Below are positions 20,097 to 32,289 of a stretch of DNA of 64,000 bases, piece after piece; the first letter of the stretch is position 1; each line of letters opens with the position of its first letter. This stretch comes from Girardinichthys multiradiatus. Taxonomy: Eukaryota; Chordata; Actinopteri; Cyprinodontiformes; Goodeidae. Under the pieces are notes generated by a model. It was not told the DNA's origin and searched no databases. It worked only from the letters and a program-made list of their open reading frames with translations. Location: NCBI RefSeq assembly GCF_021462225.1, contig NC_061798.1, forward strand, positions 26,947,320-27,011,319, written 5' to 3'. The position numbers were made by a program, and so were the translations under genes.

Positions 20097-20673
20097 ACAA
20101 TGCAATGTGCTTTTACTCTAAAATGTTGCACTTAGTTTTACTCCGTCCTGTTTTAAAGAGCCGCAAAAAAGAAAAATGTATTTAAAAAAAAATCTCCAGC
20201 AGCATTCATTCGATCAGAATGACCTGTTTTTTTTCTCCAAAAAACAATGTCCAAGATCTGCAGCAGAGACGTCCTGCTGGGTCTCTTTTCTGCTTCAAGA
20301 CAACAACAAGTTAGAAGAAAAGGACAATCCATCAAGATTACACAGTTAATAATCTAATAAATCAGAAGCACAGATGATAATAATGTTTTGACTCAAGCTT
20401 GACTCGTCCATTGTTCTCCGTCAGAAATACAATAAACATCCAGCTCAGCAGGAAGAAAGTTAGAAAATAAAATCTACCACCTAAATGTAATACCATTTGC
20501 CCTCTTCAAATGCTTGAATAACTATAAAGATTTTTTTTGATTCATCACCTTCCTAAAATAATGGGTCATGTAATTTGTTCAAGTTTCAAGAAACACAAAA
20601 AACTTCACAAAAACAAATAATATTTATTAACAATTTCCCCCATAAAGGTAACAACAGATGAGTGTTGACATAG
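20097..20673. other. Intergenic DNA between ptger1 and the retrovirus
   Basis: No gene or repeat end recognised up to the 5' LTR. Confidence 0.5.
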
Positions 20674-21097
20674 TGTTGGAAACATTTAAAATACTTAATA
20701 GGGTCTGCATTGCTATGCTCAAGTTATGTTTAATAATGTATGAAATAAAATGTATTGTGTAACTTAGTGGCCTGCTAACAGGCCTCTCTGTGTGTTTGAC
20801 TTAGATAAAATTTGCCCGGCAACAGTGAAGATATGGAAACAGACAGTTCAACTGACATCTGATAAGTGTATGTTTTTTATTTTCCTGTACACGCCTTGCT
20901 TTTGAATAAAAACTGCTGAAGCTGGAGAGGAGACCAGAAGTGTTTGTGGTGAGCAGCAACGGGGCTGCAGCGTTTCTCCTGGCTGGCCAGAAAAACTTGA
21001 CTGTGCAGTCTTTGTGTTTTTATTTTTACTATAAAGTATAGGATAGCTTTTCCAAAACAAACGAGCACGCAGGAGTTCTAGGTGACAAACTCCAACA
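20674..21097 (+). repeat. Endogenous retrovirus 5' LTR
   Basis: A 424-bp block starting TGTTGGAAAC and ending CTCCAACA. It is repeated nearly identically at 26354-26775, so the pair are LTRs with canonical TG...CA ends. AATAAA at 20905-20910 is the likely poly(A) signal. Flanking tetranucleotides ATAG (20670-20673) and CTAG (26776-26779) fit a 4-bp target duplication with one later change. Confidence 0.93.
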
Positions 21098-21100
21098 ATT

Positions 21101-21119
21101 TGGTGACCCCAACGTGATT
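21101..21119 (+). promoter_or_regulatory. Retroviral primer-binding site, tRNA-Trp type
   Basis: TGGTGACCCCAACGTGATT begins 3 bases after the 5' LTR. It complements the 3' end of vertebrate tRNA-Trp (ending GGGGTCACCA) with a single mismatch. Primer sites of this kind define the tRNA used to start minus-strand synthesis. Confidence 0.8.
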
Positions 21120-21619
21120 TTGGGAAAAGCAGACAGATTCGGATAAAGCAGAAATCCACCAACGGACATCTGACACCGGATACCCATCTAAACTACAAAA
21201 TAAGGTAAGCAGAACCTGTTTAATCAAACTCTGCTTTTGGCATTTTTCGATAGGCCTAAATTAAATGGTGTCTTATGTCCAAGTAAGTGGATAACTCTGC
21301 TAAATTTATTAATAAGAGGAAATGTAAGAAAAAGTGAACGAGGTCAATAATAACAATAATGTTCTAAAAGAGGTTGAAGATTTTTTTCTGAGCTTGGCAA
21401 CTCCACATGTTTTTTGACGAAAATTCATGATTGTGCTTGGTTTGAGGCCTGTAGTCTGGGAAGCTACGAATGCTGTGTGAAATATAAGTCAAGATTATAC
21501 GTTGAGACCAGGCAAAAACAAAAGGGTGTGAATGCTGTGTTTTATGCGAGTTCTGCCTCAATAAAACCAGATTACAGATGTAATAATACACAAAGCACAT
21601 ACTATAAGTCCTGTGAAGC

Positions 21620-22090
21620 GATGAATTACTGTGAACAGATCATATGAATCTGTGAGACCTGAGTGAAAACATCCCGGACCGCGCATTGCTGTTGCCGGAC
21701 TTCCAGCTGATCAGAGCGGATCGCAGCGCGGAGCTATCGGGGAAGAAGCGAGGAGGCGGAATCTGCTTTTATATAAATGAAAGTTGGTGCAGAGACGTAA
21801 AAGTGCTGGTAAAAACATGTAGCCCAGATCTGGAGTCATTTTCCATAATCTGTAAGCCGTTTTACTCACCAAGAGAGTTTTCCTCGTTTATAATAATCGG
21901 CTCATATTTTCCACCACATGGCTGCGCTTCTGCCGCGGAAAAACATCTTGCTGAGCTGATTACAGACCTGGAGAAAAAATACACGGACTCTTTCATCATA
22001 ATACTGGGAGATTTTAACAGCGCAAACCTCTCAAATGAACTCCCCAAATACAGACAGCATATTAAGTGTCCCACCAGAGACAAAACAGGG
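21620..22090 (+). pseudogene. LINE apurinic-type endonuclease fragment inside the retrovirus
   Basis: An open frame (21686-22123, 145 codons; homology begins upstream near 21663) reads as the N-terminal endonuclease domain of an L2/Rex1-type LINE. It shows FQLIRADRS, KKRGGGICFYIN, the ILGDFN motif with catalytic Asp/Asn, and LPKYRQHIKCPTRDK. It stops where a LINE would continue to its central region. Neither the rest of the LINE nor a LINE 3' end follows. It sits where the retroviral gag should be and runs almost directly into protease. Neither fusion nor function is implied. Confidence 0.75.
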
Positions 22091-22420
22091 CTAAACAGGT
22101 CCTACCGTACACCAAGCCCCTAAGAACTGAAATAGGAGGGCAAACTTTGAACCACAGTTACTTAGTGTCCACAGACACACCAGTAAATTTACTGGGCAGA
22201 GACATATTGATCAAAATGAGCACAACTACTCTGTGTGGTTCTGATGGACTACAGGTGAACCTCCCTAATGGCACCCAACTTTCCTGTGGCAGCAGCACCT
22301 CCTTCTCATCTGGACAGTACTTAATCCAGCCCTTGCCCGATCCTATGGCTGACATTTACTGGGTCCTGTTACACCCAGAAACCACAGCATGCAGAGGCAT
22401 TCTCTCTTCTTTCCTTCGGT
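22091..22420 (+). pseudogene. Retroviral protease, C-terminal part only
   Basis: In the frame 22066-22422 the segment LVSTDTPVNLLGRDIL near 22158-22205 is the conserved C-terminal element of retroviral aspartic proteases (NLLGRD). The N-terminal part with the catalytic DTG triad is missing, replaced by the LINE-derived segment, so no active protease can result. A stop at 22420-22422 ends the frame. Confidence 0.7.
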
Positions 22421-22422
22421 AG

Positions 22423-23900
22423 AAATCCTGGATCTCCACCCTGGCACCCTACATCCCTCCTCCTGACCCCCCACATGTCACCCTGTTTTATGACAGAAAT
22501 AACTGTGAATGCTACCAGGAAAGCTTTGCTGACTACCTGGAGGGTAAGAAGTGGGACATTGTCACCACTGACATTTATGTAGCTCCAGAGGGCGTTGTCG
22601 CCTCTGTAAAGTTATCCAGAGAACAGGGAGGGTGGTTTAAAATGTGGTCTGATGGTGTTCCGCACATTTCTTTAGCCCTTCATCCAGGACATGAAGCACG
22701 TGAGTTAGGGGGGGGTGTTAAAACGCTCCCTCTCCCTACAGCATTGGCACCTCTCTTCCACTCCCAACCTCTCCTATTCACCTTCAGGGAACACTTATCG
22801 CATTCTTAATCATTCCACAGATGTAGGCACCCTGGAACATGTACAGTTAGACAGACATCATGGTAGAGAAAAATCAGATCACCCACTGGCAGCTGCAGTT
22901 GTACAAAACATGCCCTCCACACTCTGGGCAAAAGGTCCCACGGACATGGGCCTCATACACTGTACTCCCATTACTTTTCAGCTTACTTCTGATCAACCAA
23001 TCTGGAGGTCCCAATACCCTCATAAACCTGCTGCTGAACTGGGCATTAAGGACACAATTGAGGGTCTGTGGAATGCCGGTGTATTAGAGTCGGCTGACTC
23101 CTCCCCGTGGAATACACCTATTTTACCAGTTGAGAAAAAAGGAACAGGGAAATGGAGAATGGCACACGATTTGAGGGCCGTTAATGCAGCACTGTCCACT
23201 CCTACTGTCCCTGTTCCAAATCCTTATGTTGCTCTCACTAATCTTAATCCGAACATGCATGGTTTACATGCATTGACCTGGCAAATGCTTTCTTTTGCCT
23301 GCCTTTAGCTGAAGAATGCAGGGATATTTTTGCTTTCACCTATAGATCACATAGGTACCGATACACTCGTTTGCCACAGGGTTTTGCTCTCTCCCCAGGA
23401 ATCTTTAACCAAGTTCTTAAAGACTCCTTACAGGACTGCCCACTCCCACCACATACTACACTCATCCAGTATGTTGATGACATTCGTTTGGCCACACCTA
23501 CTGTAACTGAATGTTTGGAGGCTATTGCTGTTGTTCTTTCACATTTGGCCAAGACAGGCTATAAAGTCAGTAAAGCTAAACTTCAAATCTGCAGAAGATA
23601 GGTGGACTTCTTGGGCAGGGTGGTCTCCCAGCCAGGGACCGGTATGTCCCCTGCACCTAAATCTGCAGTACTTTCTCATCACAAACCATTACTCGTGAAA
23701 GACATGCTGTCATTTCTGGGCCTTACGGGTTACAGCAGATCATTTGTCCCCAGCTACACTGATCTCACAGCTCCCCTTAGAGACCTAGTGAAAAAACAGG
23801 GCATGAGAAATCTCACTGCCCCCTTGGAATGGACCAGAGAAGCTGAAGAAGCTTTTATCACTCTCAAAACAAGCTTATCCCAAGCTGCACACTTGGCACA
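22423..23900 (+). pseudogene. Retroviral reverse transcriptase, broken
   Basis: RT fingers and palm are spread over three frames: 22715-23308 (with WNTPILPVEKK and WRMAHDLRAVN), 23371-23601 (with LPQGFALSPGIFNQVL and the catalytic YVDD near 23470) and from 23602 (VDFLGRVVS and the connection-type FLGLTGYSRSFVPSY). A frameshift near 23265-23310 removes the motif A region from the first frame, and an in-frame TAG lies at 23599-23601. It would have copied viral RNA into DNA; it is inactive here. Confidence 0.85.
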
Positions 23901-24800
23901 CCCCGACTACACGTTGCCATTTTATTTGGATGTTTCTGTAACAACACACACAGCCAATGGCGTGCTGTTTCAGAAAAAAGGGGGTACTAGGACTGTCTTT
24001 ATGTACATAGGTTTAATGCTGGACAACATTGAACAAAGACATCATGAATGCACCAGACATGCAGCAGGGATGGCTAAAATAATCCAGAAAACAGCCCATG
24101 TAGTTATGGGACACTCTCTTCATATTCTCACATCACATGGAGTGGTGGCTTTTGTGAACTCAAAAACATTCACACTATCACCACTGAGACAACAGAGACT
24201 GAGCAGGGTGCTGGAAGCTCCTAACATCACATACACACATGAAGGCATAAACATGGCAGACAGAATGACGTCAGGAGAACCACATGTCTGTGCAGAAAAA
24301 GTTGAGTTCAATGAAAAAATCAGACCAGACCTACAAAGCACATCTCTGACAGATGCTAGAAATCTGTATACAGATGGCTGCTGTTTCAGACATGACACAC
24401 AAGGACTTAAAGCAGCTTATGCAGTGGTGCTGGACACAGGGTCGGACTTTGTGACAGTGAAAGCGGAAAGACTGACAGACACACAATCAGCACAGAGAGC
24501 AGACGTTTTGGCAGTGATAGCGGCCCTAGAATTCGGAGGACAGAAAGTAAACATTTACACAGACTCAGCATAGGCCACAAGAGCAGTGCATGTGGAACTA
24601 AAGCAATGGGTGAGAACAGGGTTTAGAACAGCAGGACAGAAACCCATCAAGCATTAACAGGAAATGAGAAGGTTGGCTGAAGCATTGTTATTACCACAGG
24701 AGGTGGCGGTTATTAAATGCAAAGGACACGACAATAGTAACACCAGAATAGCACAGGGCAACCAGGCGGCAAAGCAGTGCGCTGGTTACCAACCTAGAAA
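23901..24800 (+). pseudogene. Retroviral connection and RNase H domains, broken
   Basis: Continuous with RT in the 323-codon frame 23602-24573. RNase H acidic residues can be seen in LYTDG (near 24364), the ADVLAVIAALE helix (near 24501) and IYTDSA (near 24553). A TAG at 24571-24573 cuts the domain. The last part, with KCKGHDNSN near 24715, continues in the frame from 24664, where it holds the conserved His region. Non-functional. Confidence 0.8.
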
Positions 24801-26011
24801 CATATTGTTGTGTTCAGAGGTAGGGTTGACACCAGAACCCACCCTGGAGAAAGTGGGGAAACTACAAAAGGGGGCCTCACCAGAAGAAAAGTCAGTTTGG
24901 AAGGCGAGAGGAGGCAGTGAGGACCAAAATGGACTTTGGAGGAGTCCAGACGGACGTCCAATTCTGCCACCAGGGCTCACTACAGCAGCCTTGGAAGAAG
25001 CCCATGGCATGGGGCATGTAGGGACCACACAAATGATAAAAAATCTCGAACACTGGTGGCATCCTTATTTAAAACCAATGGCAGTGCATTGGATAAACTC
25101 ATGTGAAATTTGCAGACAGTTCAATGCCAAACCTACCCTGAAGCCAGCACCAGGGAAATTCCCAGTGGATCCTATTGCAGGGAAAGAAATCATCATTGAC
25201 TATACAGATATAACTGAAAGAGTGAATGGGTTCAGATATCTGTTGGTGTGTGTGGATGCATTTACAGGCTGGCCAGAAGCCTGGCCTACAAAGAAAGAAG
25301 ACAGCAAGTCTGTGGTAAAGTGTTTGATAAATCATTACATTCCCAGACATGGTTTTCCCGCCAAGATAAGATCAGACAATGGCACCCACTTTAAAAACGA
25401 GGAACTCAAAGAAGTGGAAAAGTTTTTGGGGCTCAAACATTCCTTTGGGACGGTGTATCATCCACAGTCCCAGGGAAAGGTGGAAAGAATGAATCAAACA
25501 CTCAAAACAAATTGGCTAAAATTGGGTCACAGCCTTGCCATTAGCCTTGATGTCTGTAAGAAGCTCTGTGAATCAGAGGCATGGTCTGACTCCACATGAA
25601 CTGCAGACAGGGAGACCATTTCCAGGTCCCCAAACCAGGCTACTTTTTCTAAATGATTGTGAACTGTCTATGTCTCATCGTGATTATTACAGATCTCTCC
25701 ACAGTCTTGTTGCAGCATTCTCCAAACAGATTCCAGCGGAACCAGAGACCAGAGCCGGCACCACCACATCGGAAGCTCAGTGGGTCCTGCTGAAGGTGAT
25801 CAAAAGGAAGTGGTCAGAACCCAGGTGGACCGGTCCATTCCAGGTCACAGAAAGAACCTCACACGCGGTGAGACTCAAGGGTAAAGGTGACACCTGGTAC
25901 CATTGGAGTCAGTGTGTGACAACAGAAGCTCCACAGAGATCCCTCGCTGATGTCCAGGAAAACACCGGGAAGGAAGATCAAATTTCTCACACAACAGAAG
26001 GGGCAGAATAA
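24801..26011 (+). pseudogene. Retroviral integrase, frame broken near its C-terminal third
   Basis: The frame 24664-25599 has an N-terminal zinc-binding region (HGMGHVGTTQ, then CEICRQFN). It also has the core DDE residues: Asp in IIDYTDI near 25195, Asp in RSDNGTHF near 25371, and a Glu downstream in the KFLGLKHSFGTVYHPQSQG region. A frameshift near 25535-25600 moves the C-terminal part to 25535-26011. That part carries KWSEPRWTGPFQV (GPF/Y module) near 25810-25850, typical of class I retroviruses and related elements. It would have inserted viral DNA into chromosomes. Confidence 0.85.
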
Positions 26012-26353
26012 TCCCCAGGTGTGAGAACGCAAAGCTCTAGGTCAGTCTAACCTGAGAGCTGAAGAGAAGAAAGAACATCAGGAGAAGAGGCGGTAGTGAT
26101 TGAGTTTCCCTCTCGCTGAAAGTGGTAGAGTTTTCCCTCCCACTTGTAAAAAAAAAAAAAAAAACTGAACTAAAACTTTTGTATCTCCATTAATTTCTTT
26201 TTTTTTTACAGGTGTCAAAGATTATATTACTAACAAGTATTACCAGGAATAATCACGAGGAGCAGGAAGGCATGCTGAAGATTTAAAGTTGCTTAAAATA
26301 TAATCTGCGGGCATTTTAGGGTGAAGTCTTATTAAGACTTCAAAAGGGGGTAA
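26012..26353 (+). other. Retroviral 3' untranslated region with polypurine tract
   Basis: No env-like frame, signal peptide or transmembrane segment. An A17-18 run lies near 26148 and a T-run near 26199. AAAAGGGGG at 26343-26350, three bases before the 3' LTR, is the polypurine tract that primes plus-strand synthesis. Confidence 0.75.
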
Positions 26354-26775
26354 TGTTGGAAACATTTAAAATACTTAATAGGGTCTGAATTGCTATGCTC
26401 AAGTTATGTTTAATAATGTGTGAAATAAAATGTATTGTGTAACTTAGTGGCCTGCTAACAGGCCTCTGTGTGTTATTGACTTAGATAAAATTTGCCCGGC
26501 AACAGTGAAGATATATCAGACAGTTCAACTGACATCTGATAAAGTGTATGTTTTTTCTTTGCATGTACACGCCTTGCTTTTGAATAAAAACTGCTGAAGC
26601 TGGAGAGGAGACCAGAAGCGTTTGTGGTGAGCAGCAACAGGGCTGCAGCGTTTCTCCTGGCTGGCCAGAGAAACTTTACTGCGCAGTCTTTGTGTTTTTA
26701 TTTTTACTATAAAGTATAGGATAGCTTTTCCAAAACAAACGAGCACGCAGGAGTTCCAGGTGACAAACTCCACCA
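26354..26775 (+). repeat. Endogenous retrovirus 3' LTR
   Basis: A 422-bp near-identical copy of 20674-21097, beginning TGTTGGAAAC and ending CTCCACCA. AATAAA at 26583-26588 is at the same place as in the 5' copy. Differences include small deletions around 26467-26520. Confidence 0.93.
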
Positions 26776-26863
26776 CTAGCCAGTTCTTAAGTCCCTTTTA
26801 TTAAGCTACATATCTTTCTCAATTAGATCATATAATATGAAAAACAAAAAAGAAAAACTGTTT

Positions 26864-27700
26864 AATTCAATTCAATTGAGTTTTATTTACATAGCGCCAA
26901 TTCACAACACGTCGTCTCAAGACACTTTACAAAATTCAATCGGATCATACAGATTTCAAGTCGGATACATACATTCAACTCAACAAGCTGATAAAGAAGG
27001 CTGGCTCTGTTCTGGGGACTCCTCTGGAACGTCTGGAGATCATTGTGCAAAGAAGGATTCCTCATAAAATGAAGAACATTATGGAGAACCCTGAGCATCC
27101 TTCATGAGTGTCTTCAGTCAGAGGCTTCTTCAGATCTGCTGTAAGACAGACCGCTACAGGAGATCCTTCCTGCCCACAGCCATCATCATCTACAACGGCT
27201 TTTTGAAGAAACTTGCATAATATGAGCTACAACAACATTTATTTTACTTTGGGATTGATAAAGTATTTTTTTATTGAATTTGAATTCCAAATAATCCTAA
27301 CTATCAAACAGTGCAGTCGGATTCAGTTTATTATTCAAATTGGTTAAAATCTAAGGAATACAATATCCTAATAGCCTAATATCTAAGGAAACCCAGCAGA
27401 TTGCATCTAGTGGATGACTTGCAGCATTCCCTCCTCCTGGATGATGATGGTTGTAGAGACACGGGACAGCCACTGATGTTGACTTTGCAGCAATCCCTCA
27501 TACTGAGCATGTATGTAGCCACAGTGGAGAGAAAAAATTCCCTTTTAACAGGAAGAAACCTCCAGCAGAACCAGGTTCAGTGTGAGCGGCCATCTGCCAC
27601 GACCGACCGGGGGTTTGAGAGAGCAGAGCAGAGACCCCAAAAAAAGAACACAGAAACACTGATCCTGTAGTACTTTCTATTGGAAAGAAAAGTGAAACAT
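26864..27700 (-). repeat. Mid-repetitive fish element split by a LINE fragment
   Basis: Begins with the complement of the GGCGCTATATAAATAAAACT-type 3' tail (26878-26897 reads GAGTTTTATTTACATAGCGCC). It resumes after an interruption with AACCCAGCAGATTGCATC near 27390 and GAAACCTCCAGCAGAACCAGG near 27554, blocks that are adjacent in other copies I recognise from fish genomes. A LINE 3' fragment (about 26980-27288) lies between. Class is unclear; 27401-27670 is open but not a gene. Confidence 0.55.
26980..27288 (+). mobile_element. 3' fragment of the L2/Rex1-like LINE
   Basis: CAACAAGCTGATAAAGAAGG through GGGATTGATAAAGTATTTTT matches the 3' ends of the copies at 39743-41578 (minus strand) and 58551-60200. 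It ends in the same GAATT-type tail. It encodes only the last part of the RT C-terminal region and is severely 5' truncated, as usual for target-primed LINE insertions. Confidence 0.8.
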
Positions 27701-28369
27701 TAATGGCTCCTTTGGTGGCTTCATCTAGGAGAGAAAGACAGCGAAGACGATGGAGTCTGAGCCAGTTTTCAAGTGTAGAGTATGAAAGAGAGCAAAATAC
27801 AGTTAGTCACAGTAGAAGCTCAGCCAGTTGCTATGTCTAGAAGAGAGACAGGGTTCAACACTGACAGACAGGGCCACATGTATCATCGGTATAAGGTGAG
27901 GTAAGTTGTTGTTGCATACAATGGCTGAAGTAATCTTCAAAAAGAAAGAAAAGAGTCTACAAAAATTGATTACTTGTTAAAGCAACAGGTTCTGGAGGTC
28001 TTCCACTCATTGCTAAATGCGAGCTTCATGAATGTAGCTACATTATGGACAAAAACGCTGACTGAAAGACAGAATTAAAATACTAAATATCTATGCAATA
28101 TTTAACACCTAGCCAATACTGTGGTAATCACTTACCAATAGGGGATGAGCCCTGAATTATTGAAATGGCTTCAGTGGCTGAGTAGATTTTGGTTTTTCCT
28201 GAAGCAGTTGCCATTTTGAAAAGCCTGTAAAACTACCTAAGTCACACTCTTGACATAGGCCATTATACAACAGGCATGGAATTGCATGACCTCCTCAACT
28301 GAGGATTTAAACAATTTCACAAGAGGTGACTAGCATCAGGAGGAGATGATTTAGGCAAGGACAACAATA
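27701..28369. other. Intergenic DNA, nothing recognised
   Basis: No coding or repeat signal that I can name. Confidence 0.45.
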
Positions 28370-28720
28370 ATATTTGACAAAAAATGACAGGCCGTTATTT
28401 TAGGAAATAAAGTCTCCAAAGTCAACAGTTTACAAACATGCCCTTAGTAGTCGGTAGTATTTGGTAGTATTGACTTTAAACTGTATCAGTTGTTGGTCTA
28501 ACTTCCTGGTTTGTGTCTTGAGATGATACTTCAATATTTCCATATAACATTTTTTCCTCATGATACCATCTAATTAGTAAAGTGCACCATTACCTCCTGC
28601 AGCAAAACCTCCACACAACATGATGCTGCCACCGCCTTACTTAACAGCTGGTGTTGTCTGTCTTGAGAGCTTCATCCTTTTTCCTCCAAATGCAAGGAGT
28701 TTTGGACATGAATAATTACA
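28370..28720 (-). mobile_element. Decayed Tc1-like transposon fragment, minus orientation
   Basis: The complement of the Tc1 GGTGGCAGCATCATGTTGTG block lies at about 28616-28635 (CACAACATGATGCTGCCACC). It is preceded by CCTCATGATACCATCTAATTAG near 28556, both characteristic of this family in reverse. No frame is intact. Confidence 0.55.
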
Positions 28721-29728
28721 ATATTGCGGCTAAAATAAATATAAAGAAATTTAAAATCACTTGTACTGCCTGTTGAGATTTAACATATGAAGTAAGCTGA
28801 GCAGACTCATTCCCGTTGATTTTCCACATTGAAACAACAGCTCATGAGCAAAACCTGAATGATTTGGCATTTTACAGAACAAACTAAAAAACTCTGAAAG
28901 TCTGCAGTTGTGCAAGCACGATCCAGGCTTTTATAAACAAATGCTGACAAACCATATGAAATTACTTCTCTTAGTTGATGTTTGATCAACATTTTTAAAA
29001 GTTTAAATTGAATAACATAACTTTAAATGTTTTTGTTTCATATGTTGCTAGACACACGAAACAAACACAATCACAATAATTTTGTTAATGCTTCTATGGC
29101 TTTTATGGTATGTTGTGCTCTTTAAGGCATGGACTTTACAAATAAACAACATTCTTCAACCATGATGTTTCAGTGTTTTCCAAAGTTAGCAGCACTTTGA
29201 ACTGGAAGGATATACAGACAGTTTTCTGGTGGGCAATAAGTTGACCTGCCTTTTGCTCTTTGCTTAATCACATACATAACACCTACTTTGTATTGATGGA
29301 ATGAGCATTTACTGCAGAGGTCTTTTGTTCACAATCAAACATCATCAATGATTGTGGGAATTTACTTTTTTTTTTCTCCTGATAGTAATCTATATATGTT
29401 TCATGAGGATGGCACCAAACAAATGTTCAAACATCCTGTCTTTCACCAACAGATTAGGGATTCATTGACAAGGCTTCAGAATCATACAATGCTGATCTAT
29501 TGACTTCTCTAGGAGAATGTTAGAACCTAACTGATGTAGAATATGTAGAGTTTCTAATACATTTTCTTTGGTAAAATAAATGCCTGAACGAATTCAGTCA
29601 CACGAGATGCCAGATAGAAAGTGTGAATTGTGACTTAGAACTTATTTTCAGAGTTTGACATTTTGTTATTTGTAATGACATTCTTTTCCTCAATCTTTTT
29701 TTACTTTTCAATAAATTATGTAGCTGTG
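28721..29728. other. Intergenic DNA, nothing recognised
   Basis: AT-rich, no gene or repeat ends seen. Confidence 0.45.
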
Positions 29729-29730
29729 TA

Positions 29731-31314
<1,584 letters not shown>

Positions 31315-31328
31315 TAGTCTGGATAATT

Positions 31329-32289
31329 ATGGAGGACCGATCCTGACAAAATTAAAAATAAAAGCAGAAATATATATATTTTGTTTTTCCTTTTCCTTAC
31401 ACATGCCTTCTTCTCTCCAGCTCCTCTACTATTGGTCAATATACAGGAAGGAGGAGGATCCAAGTGCAGGCCGAGGGTGTTGTCCCAATTCAGGGGCTGG
31501 ATCCTTCCAAGTCCGTACTTGTGGGCTGATTACGTCACGGCGCGTAAGGTCTGTCAGATGCTGCCGACAAATGTGTCCTTCTTTTGGCCGATTTGAAGGA
31601 TGTGTTGTGGGTATCCTTCGTGGTCCATCTTTTCCCATGATTCATTGCGGGTCGAAGCGGTTTGGTCAAACAGGGGCAGCCATGGCGGACCACAGTGGCA
31701 AAAGCTGTGAGTAAACTGTGAAAAATTACACTTTCTGTGACACAAATGAACTTTTACAATGTTTTTAGTGCGGGAATATAACTGTGTAGACGTGAAAAAT
31801 CTGCTTGATTTATCAAGACATCGCTTAATTTCAAACGTGCTCCGACATGTTCGGAGTTTTCCGCTCCCACCGTAGTAACTGCCGGCTTGCTTCGCCAGTC
31901 CTACCGGCGGTGAGGCGAGCTAGACCCGATAGAGATCTGACCGGACTGTCGGCACTGAGCTCCCGCTGGCAGTCATCACAGTGAATGTTAAACCCAAGTG
32001 ATTTCTAACATTTTATGTTAGTATTATTTTAATGTATTGTGTCATTTGTTCATGTAAGTCGATTTGACATTACAGGTGATATTAAAGTTAACCTGAATAA
32101 ATGGACAATTTTATGTATTCCTACTGTATCGCTGGAGAGTGTGATTGAGAATAAATAAGCTTTTAAATACTAATTTTTGATGAAGAAATGTGCTATATGG
32201 GTTTTTAAAAGTGTCTTTATAATTCAGCTAGCATTATAATTCGTGATTCCAGGTACAGCTGAAGAGAAATACATTTCAAATGCAAGCAA
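31329..32289 (+). repeat. Left arm of the long inverted repeat
   Basis: Its complement is found at about 33697-34845 with scattered substitutions. The right arm is longer because it has an extra segment near 34583-34655 and a tandem triplication of a unit of about 52 bp (34660-34800) that is single here. The arm holds a CpG-rich promoter-like block (31440-31680) and the ATG exon at 31682-31706. Confidence 0.92.

Larger units (their letters stand above)
20674..26775 (+). mobile_element. Defective class I endogenous retrovirus, env-less and gag-less
   Basis: Order: 5' LTR, primer site, leader, a LINE endonuclease fragment, the C-terminal part of protease, reverse transcriptase, RNase H, integrase, polypurine tract, 3' LTR. 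Pol motifs and the integrase GPF-type module resemble gamma/epsilon-like (class I) vertebrate retroviruses. No gag-like frame is present. Only about 340 noncoding bases separate integrase from the 3' LTR, so env is absent. Stop codons and frameshifts break pol in several places, so no protein can be made from it. LTRs differ at a modest number of sites, indicating an insertion that is not very recent. Confidence 0.9.
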
